64,000 bases of DNA. Origin: Verrucomicrobiota bacterium. GTDB taxonomy: Bacteria; Verrucomicrobiota; Verrucomicrobiia; Limisphaerales; UBA11320. Made by a program: the position numbers and the translations under genes. Under the pieces are notes generated by a model. The model was not told the origin of the DNA and did not search any database. It worked only from the letters and a program-made list of their open reading frames with translations. Below, piece by piece: positions 42,476-51,631 of the stretch. The DNA lies in assembly GCA_016199985.1 (NCBI GenBank), contig JACQFQ010000002.1:31471-95470 (forward strand). Direction: 5' to 3'. Position 1 is the stretch's first letter. Every line of letters starts with the position of its first letter.

Positions 42476-45400
42476 ACCATCATGCAGAGACGCCGAATCG
42501 ATGCAGGGTGGGGCTCCGCGGTCGTGATTCACGGCTCTGCCATCGAGCGCTTGCGGCGATGCTGGCGCTGGGGCTGATCCTCTTGTCTCAGTCGGCTTCG
42601 GGTCAGATTCCTCCTCCCAACGGACCTGGGGAGGCCTTGGTGTTCGACGGAGTGAACGACCAACTGACCGCGAGTTCTCCGAACATTCCGGTGGGGATGT
42701 CCGCGTACACGATCGAGGCATGGATCAAGCCCAACACCATGCATGTGGGCGCCATCACGTCGTGGGGGGATCGGACCAACAGTCGCGCGAACGTGTTCGC
42801 GCTGACTCCAACCGGGTTGATCAACTATTGGTGGGCCAATGATCTGAGCGCGACCACTCCGAATCTGTCCGGCGCCTGGCATCATGTCGCCGCGACCTTC
42901 GACGGAATCACTCGGCGCATCCTGCTCGACGGTGTCGTGTTGGCCAGTGATTTTCCAGGCTTCCACGGCGGGACCAACACCGCTTTCCAGATTGGCTCCG
43001 CTTTCAGCGGACAGTTCTTCGCGGGCCAGATGGACGAACTCCGGATCTGGGACGTTGGTCGAAGCGCGGCGCAAATCCAGGGCGCGATGCGTCGGCAGTT
43101 GCTCGGAAGTGAGAATCATCTCATGGCGTATTATCGCTTCGACGAAGGGACTGGGCTGGTCGCCGCGGACACCACAGGCAACCCGGCGAACGCCGCCACC
43201 CTCGTGAACGGGCCTTCGTGGACGTTATCGAGCGTTGCGCCGTTCGTTCCCACGATCACTACTTTGCCAGCGGCAGACCTGATCGGTTCCACGGCTCGGT
43301 TGATCGGATCCGCGCTTCCGCACCTTTCCGACGGATTGCTCTTTTTCGAATGGGGCCTCGGCATCCCTTACAGCGACGCAACGCCGCGGGTGAGCTTCTC
43401 CGCGGCGGGTGGAGCACTGCCTTGGAGCGCTACCCTGTCAAACCTCATTCCCGGGCTTACCTACCACTACCGGGCTGTTGGGACGAATATTTATGGCGCC
43501 AGCTTTGGTTCGGACCACACCTTTCGGATTCCGGCGACATTCATCGTTTCAACCGTGAGCGATGGGGGCCCTGGTTCGTTGCGTGACGCTGTCGCCGCGG
43601 CGAGGGACGGTGATGAAATCCACTTTGCGGTCGACGGTACGATTATGCTCACAAGTGGTGAACTGCTGATCGAGCGGAGCATTCAGATAGTCGGGCCGGG
43701 GCCAGATCGACTCGCGATCAGCGGCAATCACACGAGTCGGGTGTTGAACATTTCCTCCGGCACAGTCGCGATCAGGGGGCTGGCCATCCGGGACGGGACT
43801 GCTCCGGCGGGTCCCTTCACACAGGGTGGCGGTGTCAGTAACGCCGCCGAGCTTCTCCTGTCGAATTGCATCATTGCGGGCAACACGGCGCTGGGAGCGC
43901 CCGGCCGAACCGGTGACTCTTTGAACGCGAATCGCGGGTATCCCGGTAGACTTGCGATGGGTGGCGGCGTCTACAACCTGGGCAAGCTCACGCTGATTTC
44001 GTGCCTCTTTCGATCGAACTCCGTAGTCGGCGGCTCCGGCGGTGGAGGGGCCGGACTTGTTGCCTCGGGCGGTCTCGGCGGCAACGGAGCCGGTGGAGCT
44101 CTCGCCAATGACGGGGAGGCAACGCTCCTCAACTGCACGCTCACAGCCAATAGCACAACCGGTGGAACCGGCGGCAACAACCTCTCTGCCAGCCCCGGAG
44201 GCGGGAACGGAGGCAACGGCCTCGGCGGTGGAATCCTCAACCGAAGCAACTGCTTTCTGATCAACTGCACTCTCGTCGGGAATGCGGCTATCCGAGGCTC
44301 AGGAGGTCGAGGGAGCTCTCTCTCCGATCGCGGGTCTCCAGGCTCAAGCTTGGGGGGTGGATTCCACTCCAGTCCTCTTGCGGGCGGAGTCTCAAAATTC
44401 CTCAACACTTTGATAGGCCTGAACGAGTTGACCGGGTCCGACCCGGGGCTAAATGGCGCTGACGTCTTGGGCGCCGTCTTGAGCTCCGGGCACAATCTTG
44501 TCACGAGCACCAACGCCAGCACCGGCTGGATCACCAGCGACCAACTCGGCTCGGTTGCTGTTCCTCTTCCGCCGCGGATCGGTCCGTTGTCCGACAACGA
44601 CTCCGCGATCCCCTCCCACGCGTTGCTGCAGGGCAGCCCGGCTCTTGATGCGGGCGACGATTCGGCGCTGGGTCCGCCCTACAACTTAACGACAGACCAG
44701 CGCGGTTTTCCTCGTCATTCGGGAACCACCATCGATATCGGCTCCTTCGAGGCGGAAACACAAATCGAAGTGGTTAACGCCAACGACACCGGCGACGGCT
44801 CGCTGCGCGCTGCGATCGGCCGCGTCGCCGCAGGGGGTGTCATCACCTTCTCCCCAACTCTCATCGGCGAGCGGATTGTGTTGAAGAGCGGAGAGCTCGT
44901 GATCGACAAAGATCTCACCATCCGGGGCTTCGATTTCAGCGAGTGGTCGCGAACTGTCTCGATCCGCGGCGGCGGCGGTCGTGTATTTCGCATCGCAGCG
45001 GGGCGCGTGCGTCTCGCCGGACTCTTGATCGCCGACGGTCGGGCGGTTGGATCGCCGGGGCTGGACAGCATCTCCGAAGCCGACGGCGGCGCAGGTGAAC
45101 CTGCCATGGGAGGGGCCATCCTGAATTCAGGCGACCTCGTCGTCAGCAACGTGGTTTTCGCGAGCAATTCGGCGCGAGGCGGCCGTGGCGGCGATGCCGA
45201 TGCGGCGGGTGTCGGCGCCTCCCGCCGCGGCGGGGACGGCGCGGATGGGTTTGGCGGAGCCATCTGCAACAGCAATAGCGTCGCGCTGATCGACTGCGCG
45301 TTCTGGTTGAATGACGTCCAGGGCGGGGATGGAGGCAAGGGCGGAAGCCGCGGCAACGCCGGCGATCCCGGGGGCAACGCGGGCTCGGCATTGGGAGGCG

Positions 45401-48400
45401 CCATCTACAATGCGGGAGCCTGTTCGATGATTCGCACGCTGATCTTTCAAGCGACAGCACAAGGCGGCGATGGAGGTCTGGGTGGCTCCGGGCCAAATGG
45501 GACCGGCGGTGGCGGCGGAGGGCAGGGGGGACGCGGTGGGAACGCCGGGGGCGGCGGACTTTACAGTCTGCACGAACTCAACCTGATCAACTGCACGTTT
45601 GGCGAGAACCGAGCTGTGGGTGGACTTGGTGGCCAGGGTGGCTTTGGCTTGCCTCAGGGCGCCGGGGGCGATGGAGGCGACGCGAAGGGGGCGGGGTTCC
45701 GGAATCGATCGTCCGCTTCCCTGATCCATTGCACCTTCACAGATAACAGAGTAGTGAGTGGCGACAGGGGCGAGTCGGTGACCGCCCCAGGTCTGGCCGG
45801 GGCCGAGCTAGGAGGAGGTCTGTTCACCGAAGCCACGCCCGACCTCACGCTGCGCAATACGCTTATCAGTCGCAACCGCTCCTCGAGCCAGCCTCAGGAC
45901 ATCGCGGGGTCGGTCGCCAGTCAGGGACATAACTTTGTGGGGATCGTTGGCGCCTCCTCAGGCTGGCTCGCGAGCGATCTCCTCGGTTCCAGTGCAACCC
46001 CACTCACGGACGGGATCGGCGCGTTCGATGGGACGACCTACCCGCTGCTCGAGGACAGCCCCGCCATTGATGCCGGGGACGATGGGGTGTTGGGACCGCC
46101 GCTGATTGTGACGACGGATGCCCGCGGATTACCACGCCTCAGCGGGGTTCATGTCGATATTGGCGCGTTTGAGCTCCGGACTTCCACGGGAACGACCTTC
46201 ACCGTCCAGAACGTCCTCGACGCTGGTCCTGGTTCGCTCCGTCAAGCCTTGATGGATGCCAACGCGAGCCCCGGGCCGGACACGATCCTCTTCAAGGTCC
46301 CTGGGGCCGGACCCCATGCCATCGCACTCCTCTCGCCTCTGCCGATTCTCACGGAACAGGTGACGATTGATGGCTTCACACAATCAGGATCGGCGCCTGC
46401 CGAATGCCCGACGGCGGCGGTGCTCAAAATCGAACTGAGCGGGGCCTCGGCCGGCCCGAACGCGCACGGGCTGGTTCTGGTCGGACGCCGATGCACGGTG
46501 CGAGGGTTGGTGATCAATCGCTTTTCGGGGAGTGGCATCTTCATCGCAGGAGGGCGCGGGCATGTGGTGGAGGGCAACCACATCGGCACCGACGTGGCGG
46601 GGACCATTGCTCAAGGAAACGGGGGCGGGGGCATTATTGTTAGCAATGTTCCGGGCTGCACCCTTGGCGGCGCAACCTGCGCGGGACGGAACCTCATCTC
46701 CGGAAACGGCAGCCACGGGGTGCTCATCACTGGAAGTGCCTCGACAGACAATGTGCTGATCGGGAACTGGGTGGGCGTCGATGCGACAGGCCAGGCCGCT
46801 CTGGGGAACGCCGGCGACGGTGTGGCATTGGTGGGAGCGTCCTTCAACAAGCTGTCAGGAATCGCGGCCGAGAATTCCATCGGACTGCTCTCAGGCAACC
46901 AGCTCAACGGCCTCCGCATCGAGTCCGGTGCGACGAACGTCGTTGTGAACACATTCATGGGCCTGAATGGTTCGTACCTGGGGGTCATCGGAAACCGCGG
47001 TGACGGCGTTCTCATTGTGAATTCACCTGGCAATGTCATGGCCTTCATCCGCAGCTCTGGAAACGCGTTGCACGGCGTTCATATCACGGGCGCCGGGTCG
47101 ATCGGGAATGCCGTTCAATATAGCGAACTGGGGTCGAGCCCGTACCGCCCATTCGGAAATGGCGTAGATGGTGTGCGGGTGGAGGGCGCACCGACGAATA
47201 CCATCGGTCCCTTGAATTCGATATGGAGTAACAACGCCAGCGGCGTGGTCCTGATCGGCGGGGCTGGCGCCGTGATCCAAGGCGCCGAGGGCAGCCCCTA
47301 TCGCCAGAGCATCCTCGGCAACGTCGGCGACGGAATCCGGGTGCAGGATTCGCCTGGAGTACGAATTGATCCTCAGAATTCCGTCTCCGCCAATGGTGGC
47401 TACGGTGTGGTCTTGACAGGTCCAGCCACGCGCGGCTGCGTGATCCAAGGGAGCATTATCGGCGTCGATGTCGATCGGGCCGGAGCTTTCGGCAACGCGC
47501 TCGGCGGCGTGGCGATCTTGAACGCGCCGGGCAACCTCGTGGGTGGCGCGACCAACGGGTCGCAGGGCAACACCATCACGGGCAACGGCGGCCCCGGGGT
47601 CGCTATTGTAGGCAGTCCCGCGACAAGCAACCGTGTGTCCAGAAACTCGATCTTCGCAAATGGCGGGTTGGGCATCGATCTCGGCCTGGATGGCATTACC
47701 GCCAACATCCCCGGCGACGCCGACCTTGGGCCCAACCTGCTCCAAAACTTTCCCATCATCACTGCTGTTTCGAATGTGAACGGTGGTGTGGGGGTTGTCG
47801 GTGCGCTGAACAGCGAGGCCAACGCGACCTACACCCTTGACTTCTACGTCAACGCGCAATGCGACCCCTCCGGCAACGGGGAAGGCCAACTCCACATCGG
47901 TTCAGCCACCGTCAAGACCGATGGCGGAGGGACAGCCCCATTCACACTGCTCCTGACGAGTTCGTTCACAGCCGCCAAGCGCTATGTGACCGCAACTGCC
48001 ACCGACCTCTCTGGCAACACATCGGAATTCTCGCCGTGCGCGGAGGTTTCCCTGGAGACATCGATGCTCGTCGCCAATGCGAATGATTCCGGGCCAGGAT
48101 CATTGCGCGACAGGCTCGCCGCGATCCCCCCCGGCGGGACGATCCGTTTTGCGCCAGACGTTCTCGGCACGATTGTCCTCATCAGCGGGGAGCTTGTGTT
48201 GGACAAAGGGGTGTCAGTCATCGGGCCTGGTCCGGATCGCCTGGCGATCAGCGGCAACAACCTCAGCCGTGTGTTCAATGTCGCCACCGGCACGAACCTC
48301 ATCGCGGGTCTCACCCTCCGCGATGGGCTGGCTCCGGTGACGGGGCCGACGTTGAGCAGTCAAGGGGGTTGCGTGCGCAACCAGTCCACGCTGGTTATCT

Positions 48401-49686
48401 CCAACTGCGCGTTGCTGAACAGCGCGGCTCGGGGAGGCTCTGGCGCCAACGGATCAGCAGCGACAGCCCAATTCGGCGGCCCGGGCGGGGATGCCGAAGG
48501 CGGCGCCATCTACAACGCGGATGATCTGACTCTGATCCACTGCATGGTCGCCGACAATCGGGCCGAGAGTGGCGGCGGTGGCTTGGGCGGTTCCAGCGGT
48601 CCAACGGGCGGGCCAGGCGGCATCGCAGGCAGGGCCCGCGGCGGCGCTATCCGCAACGTGAAGGATCTCCACATCGTTAACTCTTCGATCGTCCGGAACC
48701 GCGCCCAAGGGGCTGTCGGCGGTTTTGGGGGCGCTGGAACCGCGTCGGGAGGGTCCGGTGCGCTGGGCGGTTGGGCGGAGGGTGGAGCGATCTACACGTC
48801 CGGCTCGCTGGAAATATTCAACTCCACGCTCAGTCTCAACTCCGCGCACGGAGGCGTCGGTGGTGGGGGTGGATCCAGCGGCCTCAGCTCCGGATTCGGC
48901 GGCGTGGGCGGCGGCGCTGAGGCCGGAGCTGTGTACGGCGCCGGCCAGCAGACTCTGTTCGTTCATGCCACCATCGCCTTCAATGACGTCGCAGGAGGCA
49001 ACGGCGGGCTGAAACCGGGCGGACCGCCCTCTGGCGCAGGAACCGGTGAAGGGGGCGGCCTGTTGACCGGAGAGAGTTTTTTCCTGAACACCGTGGTCGC
49101 CCGCAACTCAGCGCAGTTCAGTCCCGACATCGTGGGCTTCGTCCACAGCCTGGGCCACAACATCATCACATCGAGCGACGGAGAGCAGTCTTGGCTGCCC
49201 ACTGACAGAATCATCGATCCACTCCTCGGTGAACTCGCTGAGAATTCCGGACCCACGCCATCCCACGCGCTCCTGTCCGGCAGCCCGGCTCTGGATGGAG
49301 GCGCTGATGCGAACGCGGTCCTCGCCGATTTGGGCCCGGTTTTTGCGGCGCGGATTCGCCCGTTGATCACCGATCAACGCGGAGGCCGCCGCGTCGTGGA
49401 TCTGACCTCGGTAGCCAACGCTCCTGGAGGCAACGGGAGCGACATCGGCGCGGTCGAGATGGGGTCGATTCCCCCTCGAATCATCGCCATCTCCTTCGGT
49501 CCCGTGCAGGTCTCCTTCACTTCGGAGCCGGGCGTTCCGTACCGCCTGGAACGCGAAGAGGCGTTGGCCTCGAGCCTCTGGACACTGGTTCCCGGTTCCG
49601 AGCGCACGGGCAATGGGGGAGTGGTTCTGACGCTCGACTCCTCCCCCACGGCCGCTGTGCGATTCTATCGCGTGATCACTCGGTAG
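42472..49686 (+). CDS. Large secreted LamG / parallel beta-helix repeat protein (2,404 aa)
   Basis: The ATG at 42472 has a strong Shine-Dalgarno and overlaps the giant gene's stop. A signal peptide is visible (hydrophobic residues 26-43, likely cut after SASG44). Residues 54-250 form a LamG domain (ALVFDGVNDQLTASSP, WHHVAATFDGITRR, MAYYRFDEGTGLVA), about 260-350 an Fn3-like segment (GLTYHYRAVGTN). Four beta-helix modules follow, each opened by a GPGSLRxA-type motif: residues about 357, 765, 1243 and 1865. Modules 1, 2 and 4 are glycine-rich (GGxGGxGG turns) and close with SPALDAGDD...TDQRG...IDIGSFE, the choice-of-anchor Q pattern. Module 3 is NosD-like (GLVINRFSGSGI, GNHIGTDVAGTI). The C-terminal ~70 residues (GVPYRLEREEALASSLWTLV, RFYRVITR) are a module common on exported verrucomicrobial proteins. 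It is probably surface or extracellular; the helices could bind or cleave polysaccharide, but I see no catalytic residues to prove it. Confidence 0.88.
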   Translation: MNHHAETPNRCRVGLRGRDSRLCHRALAAMLALGLILLSQSASGQIPPPNGPGEALVFDGVNDQLTASSPNIPVGMSAYTIEAWIKPNTMHVGAITSWGDRTNSRANVFALTPTGLINYWWANDLSATTPNLSGAWHHVAATFDGITRRILLDGVVLASDFPGFHGGTNTAFQIGSAFSGQFFAGQMDELRIWDVGRSAAQIQGAMRRQLLGSENHLMAYYRFDEGTGLVAADTTGNPANAATLVNGPSWTLSSVAPFVPTITTLPAADLIGSTARLIGSALPHLSDGLLFFEWGLGIPYSDATPRVSFSAAGGALPWSATLSNLIPGLTYHYRAVGTNIYGASFGSDHTFRIPATFIVSTVSDGGPGSLRDAVAAARDGDEIHFAVDGTIMLTSGELLIERSIQIVGPGPDRLAISGNHTSRVLNISSGTVAIRGLAIRDGTAPAGPFTQGGGVSNAAELLLSNCIIAGNTALGAPGRTGDSLNANRGYPGRLAMGGGVYNLGKLTLISCLFRSNSVVGGSGGGGAGLVASGGLGGNGAGGALANDGEATLLNCTLTANSTTGGTGGNNLSASPGGGNGGNGLGGGILNRSNCFLINCTLVGNAAIRGSGGRGSSLSDRGSPGSSLGGGFHSSPLAGGVSKFLNTLIGLNELTGSDPGLNGADVLGAVLSSGHNLVTSTNASTGWITSDQLGSVAVPLPPRIGPLSDNDSAIPSHALLQGSPALDAGDDSALGPPYNLTTDQRGFPRHSGTTIDIGSFEAETQIEVVNANDTGDGSLRAAIGRVAAGGVITFSPTLIGERIVLKSGELVIDKDLTIRGFDFSEWSRTVSIRGGGGRVFRIAAGRVRLAGLLIADGRAVGSPGLDSISEADGGAGEPAMGGAILNSGDLVVSNVVFASNSARGGRGGDADAAGVGASRRGGDGADGFGGAICNSNSVALIDCAFWLNDVQGGDGGKGGSRGNAGDPGGNAGSALGGAIYNAGACSMIRTLIFQATAQGGDGGLGGSGPNGTGGGGGGQGGRGGNAGGGGLYSLHELNLINCTFGENRAVGGLGGQGGFGLPQGAGGDGGDAKGAGFRNRSSASLIHCTFTDNRVVSGDRGESVTAPGLAGAELGGGLFTEATPDLTLRNTLISRNRSSSQPQDIAGSVASQGHNFVGIVGASSGWLASDLLGSSATPLTDGIGAFDGTTYPLLEDSPAIDAGDDGVLGPPLIVTTDARGLPRLSGVHVDIGAFELRTSTGTTFTVQNVLDAGPGSLRQALMDANASPGPDTILFKVPGAGPHAIALLSPLPILTEQVTIDGFTQSGSAPAECPTAAVLKIELSGASAGPNAHGLVLVGRRCTVRGLVINRFSGSGIFIAGGRGHVVEGNHIGTDVAGTIAQGNGGGGIIVSNVPGCTLGGATCAGRNLISGNGSHGVLITGSASTDNVLIGNWVGVDATGQAALGNAGDGVALVGASFNKLSGIAAENSIGLLSGNQLNGLRIESGATNVVVNTFMGLNGSYLGVIGNRGDGVLIVNSPGNVMAFIRSSGNALHGVHITGAGSIGNAVQYSELGSSPYRPFGNGVDGVRVEGAPTNTIGPLNSIWSNNASGVVLIGGAGAVIQGAEGSPYRQSILGNVGDGIRVQDSPGVRIDPQNSVSANGGYGVVLTGPATRGCVIQGSIIGVDVDRAGAFGNALGGVAILNAPGNLVGGATNGSQGNTITGNGGPGVAIVGSPATSNRVSRNSIFANGGLGIDLGLDGITANIPGDADLGPNLLQNFPIITAVSNVNGGVGVVGALNSEANATYTLDFYVNAQCDPSGNGEGQLHIGSATVKTDGGGTAPFTLLLTSSFTAAKRYVTATATDLSGNTSEFSPCAEVSLETSMLVANANDSGPGSLRDRLAAIPPGGTIRFAPDVLGTIVLISGELVLDKGVSVIGPGPDRLAISGNNLSRVFNVATGTNLIAGLTLRDGLAPVTGPTLSSQGGCVRNQSTLVISNCALLNSAARGGSGANGSAATAQFGGPGGDAEGGAIYNADDLTLIHCMVADNRAESGGGGLGGSSGPTGGPGGIAGRARGGAIRNVKDLHIVNSSIVRNRAQGAVGGFGGAGTASGGSGALGGWAEGGAIYTSGSLEIFNSTLSLNSAHGGVGGGGGSSGLSSGFGGVGGGAEAGAVYGAGQQTLFVHATIAFNDVAGGNGGLKPGGPPSGAGTGEGGGLLTGESFFLNTVVARNSAQFSPDIVGFVHSLGHNIITSSDGEQSWLPTDRIIDPLLGELAENSGPTPSHALLSGSPALDGGADANAVLADLGPVFAARIRPLITDQRGGRRVVDLTSVANAPGGNGSDIGAVEMGSIPPRIIAISFGPVQVSFTSEPGVPYRLEREEALASSLWTLVPGSERTGNGGVVLTLDSSPTAAVRFYRVITR

Positions 49687-49855
49687 CACGACTTCCGAAA
49701 CTGGACACCTCGGCACTGCTGACGCCGCCTGAGCCGCCGCTTTGCGCGGGGACGCCTTCCGCCGTCGGGGCTTCAATTCACCCACATGCTGGTTGGTCAC
49801 GCGCCGAGGACGAGAGAGGATTGCCACTCCTCGCTCTGTCTGGAAGACTTGCTGC

Positions 49856-50434
49856 ATGAGCCAGCTGAAAAGAGCGCTTCCTCTCCACCTTGCCGGCGTC
49901 GCGTCGTTGCTGATCTTCGCCTCAGCCCAAGGCGCCGACAAGAGCTCGCCCGCATTCGAAGGGAAGGACACATTGCTCCGGCCTCAGGGTTATCGAGAAT
50001 GGGTCTTCGTCGGCAGCTCGCTGGGGCTTCGCTATCCAAAAGGCGTCGAGAAACCTTCTTCAAGCCAGGCCAAGTCCTTTAACAACGTCTACATCGATCC
50101 GGCGGCCTTTCGTGCATTCAGCCGCACCGGGCAATTTCCGGAGGGGACGGTGATGGTTCTCGAAATCCTGAGTTCGGACGCAAAAGCAGAGCCGGGCCTG
50201 CAGGGAGAGTACGAAAGGGAATTCATCGCGCTGGAGGCCGCAGTGAAGGATCGGCGCCGGTTCGATGGGGGATGGGGTTATTTCAGCTTTGATGACGGAG
50301 AGGGCAAGCTGAAGGAAAAGGCCACTCCGTTTGCCCGCGCTTCCTGCTTTGAATGCCACGACAAGAAGGCCGCGCTGGACCATGTTTTCACTCAGTTTTA
50401 TCCCGTGCTGCGGGCGGCCCAACCTCGCAAGTAG
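49856..50434 (+). CDS. Cytochrome P460-like haem protein
   Basis: The frame opens at 49742, but the ATG at 49856 gives a proper signal peptide (MSQLKRALPLHLAGVASLLIF, cleavage near SAQGA) and a 192-residue precursor, the usual family length. The fold signature is present: GYREWVFVGSSLGLRY near the mature N-terminus, NVYIDPAAFRAF, GTVMVLEI and FDGGWGYFSFDDG. The covalent haem motif CFECH is at residues 164-168, followed by the family tail ALDHVFTQFYP. Cytochrome P460 proteins are periplasmic c-type haem proteins, some oxidising hydroxylamine with a lysine-haem cross-link; others have unknown substrates. The cross-link lysine cannot be assigned here by eye. The neighbours on the plus strand are unrelated, so it is likely a stand-alone gene. 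A GGAAG lies about 11 bases before the start. Confidence 0.85.
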   Translation: MSQLKRALPLHLAGVASLLIFASAQGADKSSPAFEGKDTLLRPQGYREWVFVGSSLGLRYPKGVEKPSSSQAKSFNNVYIDPAAFRAFSRTGQFPEGTVMVLEILSSDAKAEPGLQGEYEREFIALEAAVKDRRRFDGGWGYFSFDDGEGKLKEKATPFARASCFECHDKKAALDHVFTQFYPVLRAAQPRK

Positions 50435-50967
50435 CCGACGCGTCGCAGGAGGCTCCGCAATGGCTCCCCTGGCCTGAACCGCGCCGTGGCGTTGTTGCGG
50501 ATTGTTGCGGCGGACGGAGTCGGGGTCTGAGGCAAGATGATCCGCAAAGAACCGAGCTGCGAGAAATGCGAACAACAGGGCGGAGGCGCGCGCAGGGAAC
50601 TGTGCGGGCCGTAAGAGGAGGCCGCATCTCCTCGGAAGAGATTGATGCCTCGTGACAGATACGAAAAGGTGGCGACGCTGTACGATGAGCGGAAGCCCTT
50701 TAATGGGGCTCGCTCCTTTCCGCGCTCGCCAGGAAGTCGTCAGGGATCGGGATTCTCCATGTCGCGCCTTCTTTGGCTCGCGGGACTCGGAACTCCTCGG
50801 CTTGAAACCAGGAAGCAAGCCACGCTGGACGTGGTGCGATCGAGTTTGGTCCAAGTGGACAGAGCCCAATCAGACATGGACCGCTCTTGACACCGATGGA
50901 AGATCGGGATTCATTCGCCGAGGGTTGCGTTCATCGCAAATTGCCTCACAGACACATCAAAGAAACT
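50435..50967. other. Intergenic region without a supported gene
   Basis: About 530 bases. Overlapping short ORFs exist on the plus strand (e.g. 50642-50890 and 50652-50981), but none has a recognisable motif, membrane segment or ribosome binding site. The 269-codon minus-strand frame at 50060-50869 is largely antisense to the P460 gene. I see no terminator hairpin with a T tract. Confidence 0.5.
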
Positions 50968-51492
50968 ATGGATCCCAGTGAATCCAGGAGCACGGAGGGC
51001 CTGCCCGGCGGTTCGAGACTCGGGAAGACCGACCCAGTCGACGCGCCCGATTCGACACGCATTCGCGCGGCAATCGTCGAGACAGCGGAGCGATTCCGCA
51101 GGCTTCGACGAATCCGAACCGCTGCCCTGATTGGCCTTGGCGTTTCCTTCCTGACCTTGCCGCTCACCGCGAGCGCCAGTTCGCCGCAATCCATCCGCGG
51201 CCTCTCCGTCCTTGGGGGCGCCGCCTCGATGATCGCGCTGGTGATCACCCTGATCCTGCGGGATCGGATTCACTGCCCCGGTTGCCGCCACCGCATCGTC
51301 GATGCCTTCGGATCCATCTGTCCTACGTGCGGGACCGCCTCGCTCCAGCCCTCCGACACGAACCCGTCGCCGGTGCGCCGCTTCTGCCGCCAATGCCGCC
51401 GAGTTCTGCAATGGGGCAAGGGGTGCGATATCCAAGTCCGCCATTGCACGCATTGTGGCATCCAACTGGATGAGAAAGGATTGGCGCTCTAA
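50968..51492 (+). CDS. Membrane protein with two zinc-ribbon-like cysteine clusters
   Basis: The frame opens with TTG at 50887, but the ATG at 50968 (MDPSESRST) gives a 174-residue protein with a short polar N-terminus. Two transmembrane segments lie at about 51-69 (AALIGLGVSFLTLPLTA) and 79-98 (LSVLGGAASMIALVITLIL). The C-terminal part is cytoplasmic by inference, because it carries two tandem CxxC pairs: C103/C106 with C118/C121 (CPGCRH...CPTCG) and C140/C143 with C160/C163 (FCRQC...HCTHCG), each a zinc-ribbon pattern. The family is not recognised; membrane zinc-ribbon proteins often serve as sensors or scaffolds. Transcription is on the plus strand, 140 bases before the aspartic protease gene, with no visible link to it. 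Start choice is moderately certain; gene reality is supported by the cysteine spacing. Confidence 0.7.
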   Translation: MDPSESRSTEGLPGGSRLGKTDPVDAPDSTRIRAAIVETAERFRRLRRIRTAALIGLGVSFLTLPLTASASSPQSIRGLSVLGGAASMIALVITLILRDRIHCPGCRHRIVDAFGSICPTCGTASLQPSDTNPSPVRRFCRQCRRVLQWGKGCDIQVRHCTHCGIQLDEKGLAL

Positions 51493-51631
51493 CATCCCGA
51501 ATCCACAAGTTCATGAGGCATTTGCGGGCGCCTCATGATTGAAACCGCCCAGAAAGCCCGCTGCAGAGTCGTCAAAGTCTCTCTTGGATGCTCCTTGATT
51601 TTATCGCGCCATTCTCACACAAGAGAAACCT

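Noticed and set aside
43971..44597. Proline-rich minus-strand ORFs (also 44715-45404)
   Set aside because: They are the antisense reading of GGxGG turns of the beta-helix protein.
8570..49686. Type I secretion genes accompanying the RTX protein
   Set aside because: No ABC transporter, membrane-fusion or outer-membrane channel gene is found anywhere in the window.
50060..50869. 269-codon minus-strand ORF
   Set aside because: Mostly antisense to the cytochrome P460 gene, arginine-rich, with no recognisable motif.
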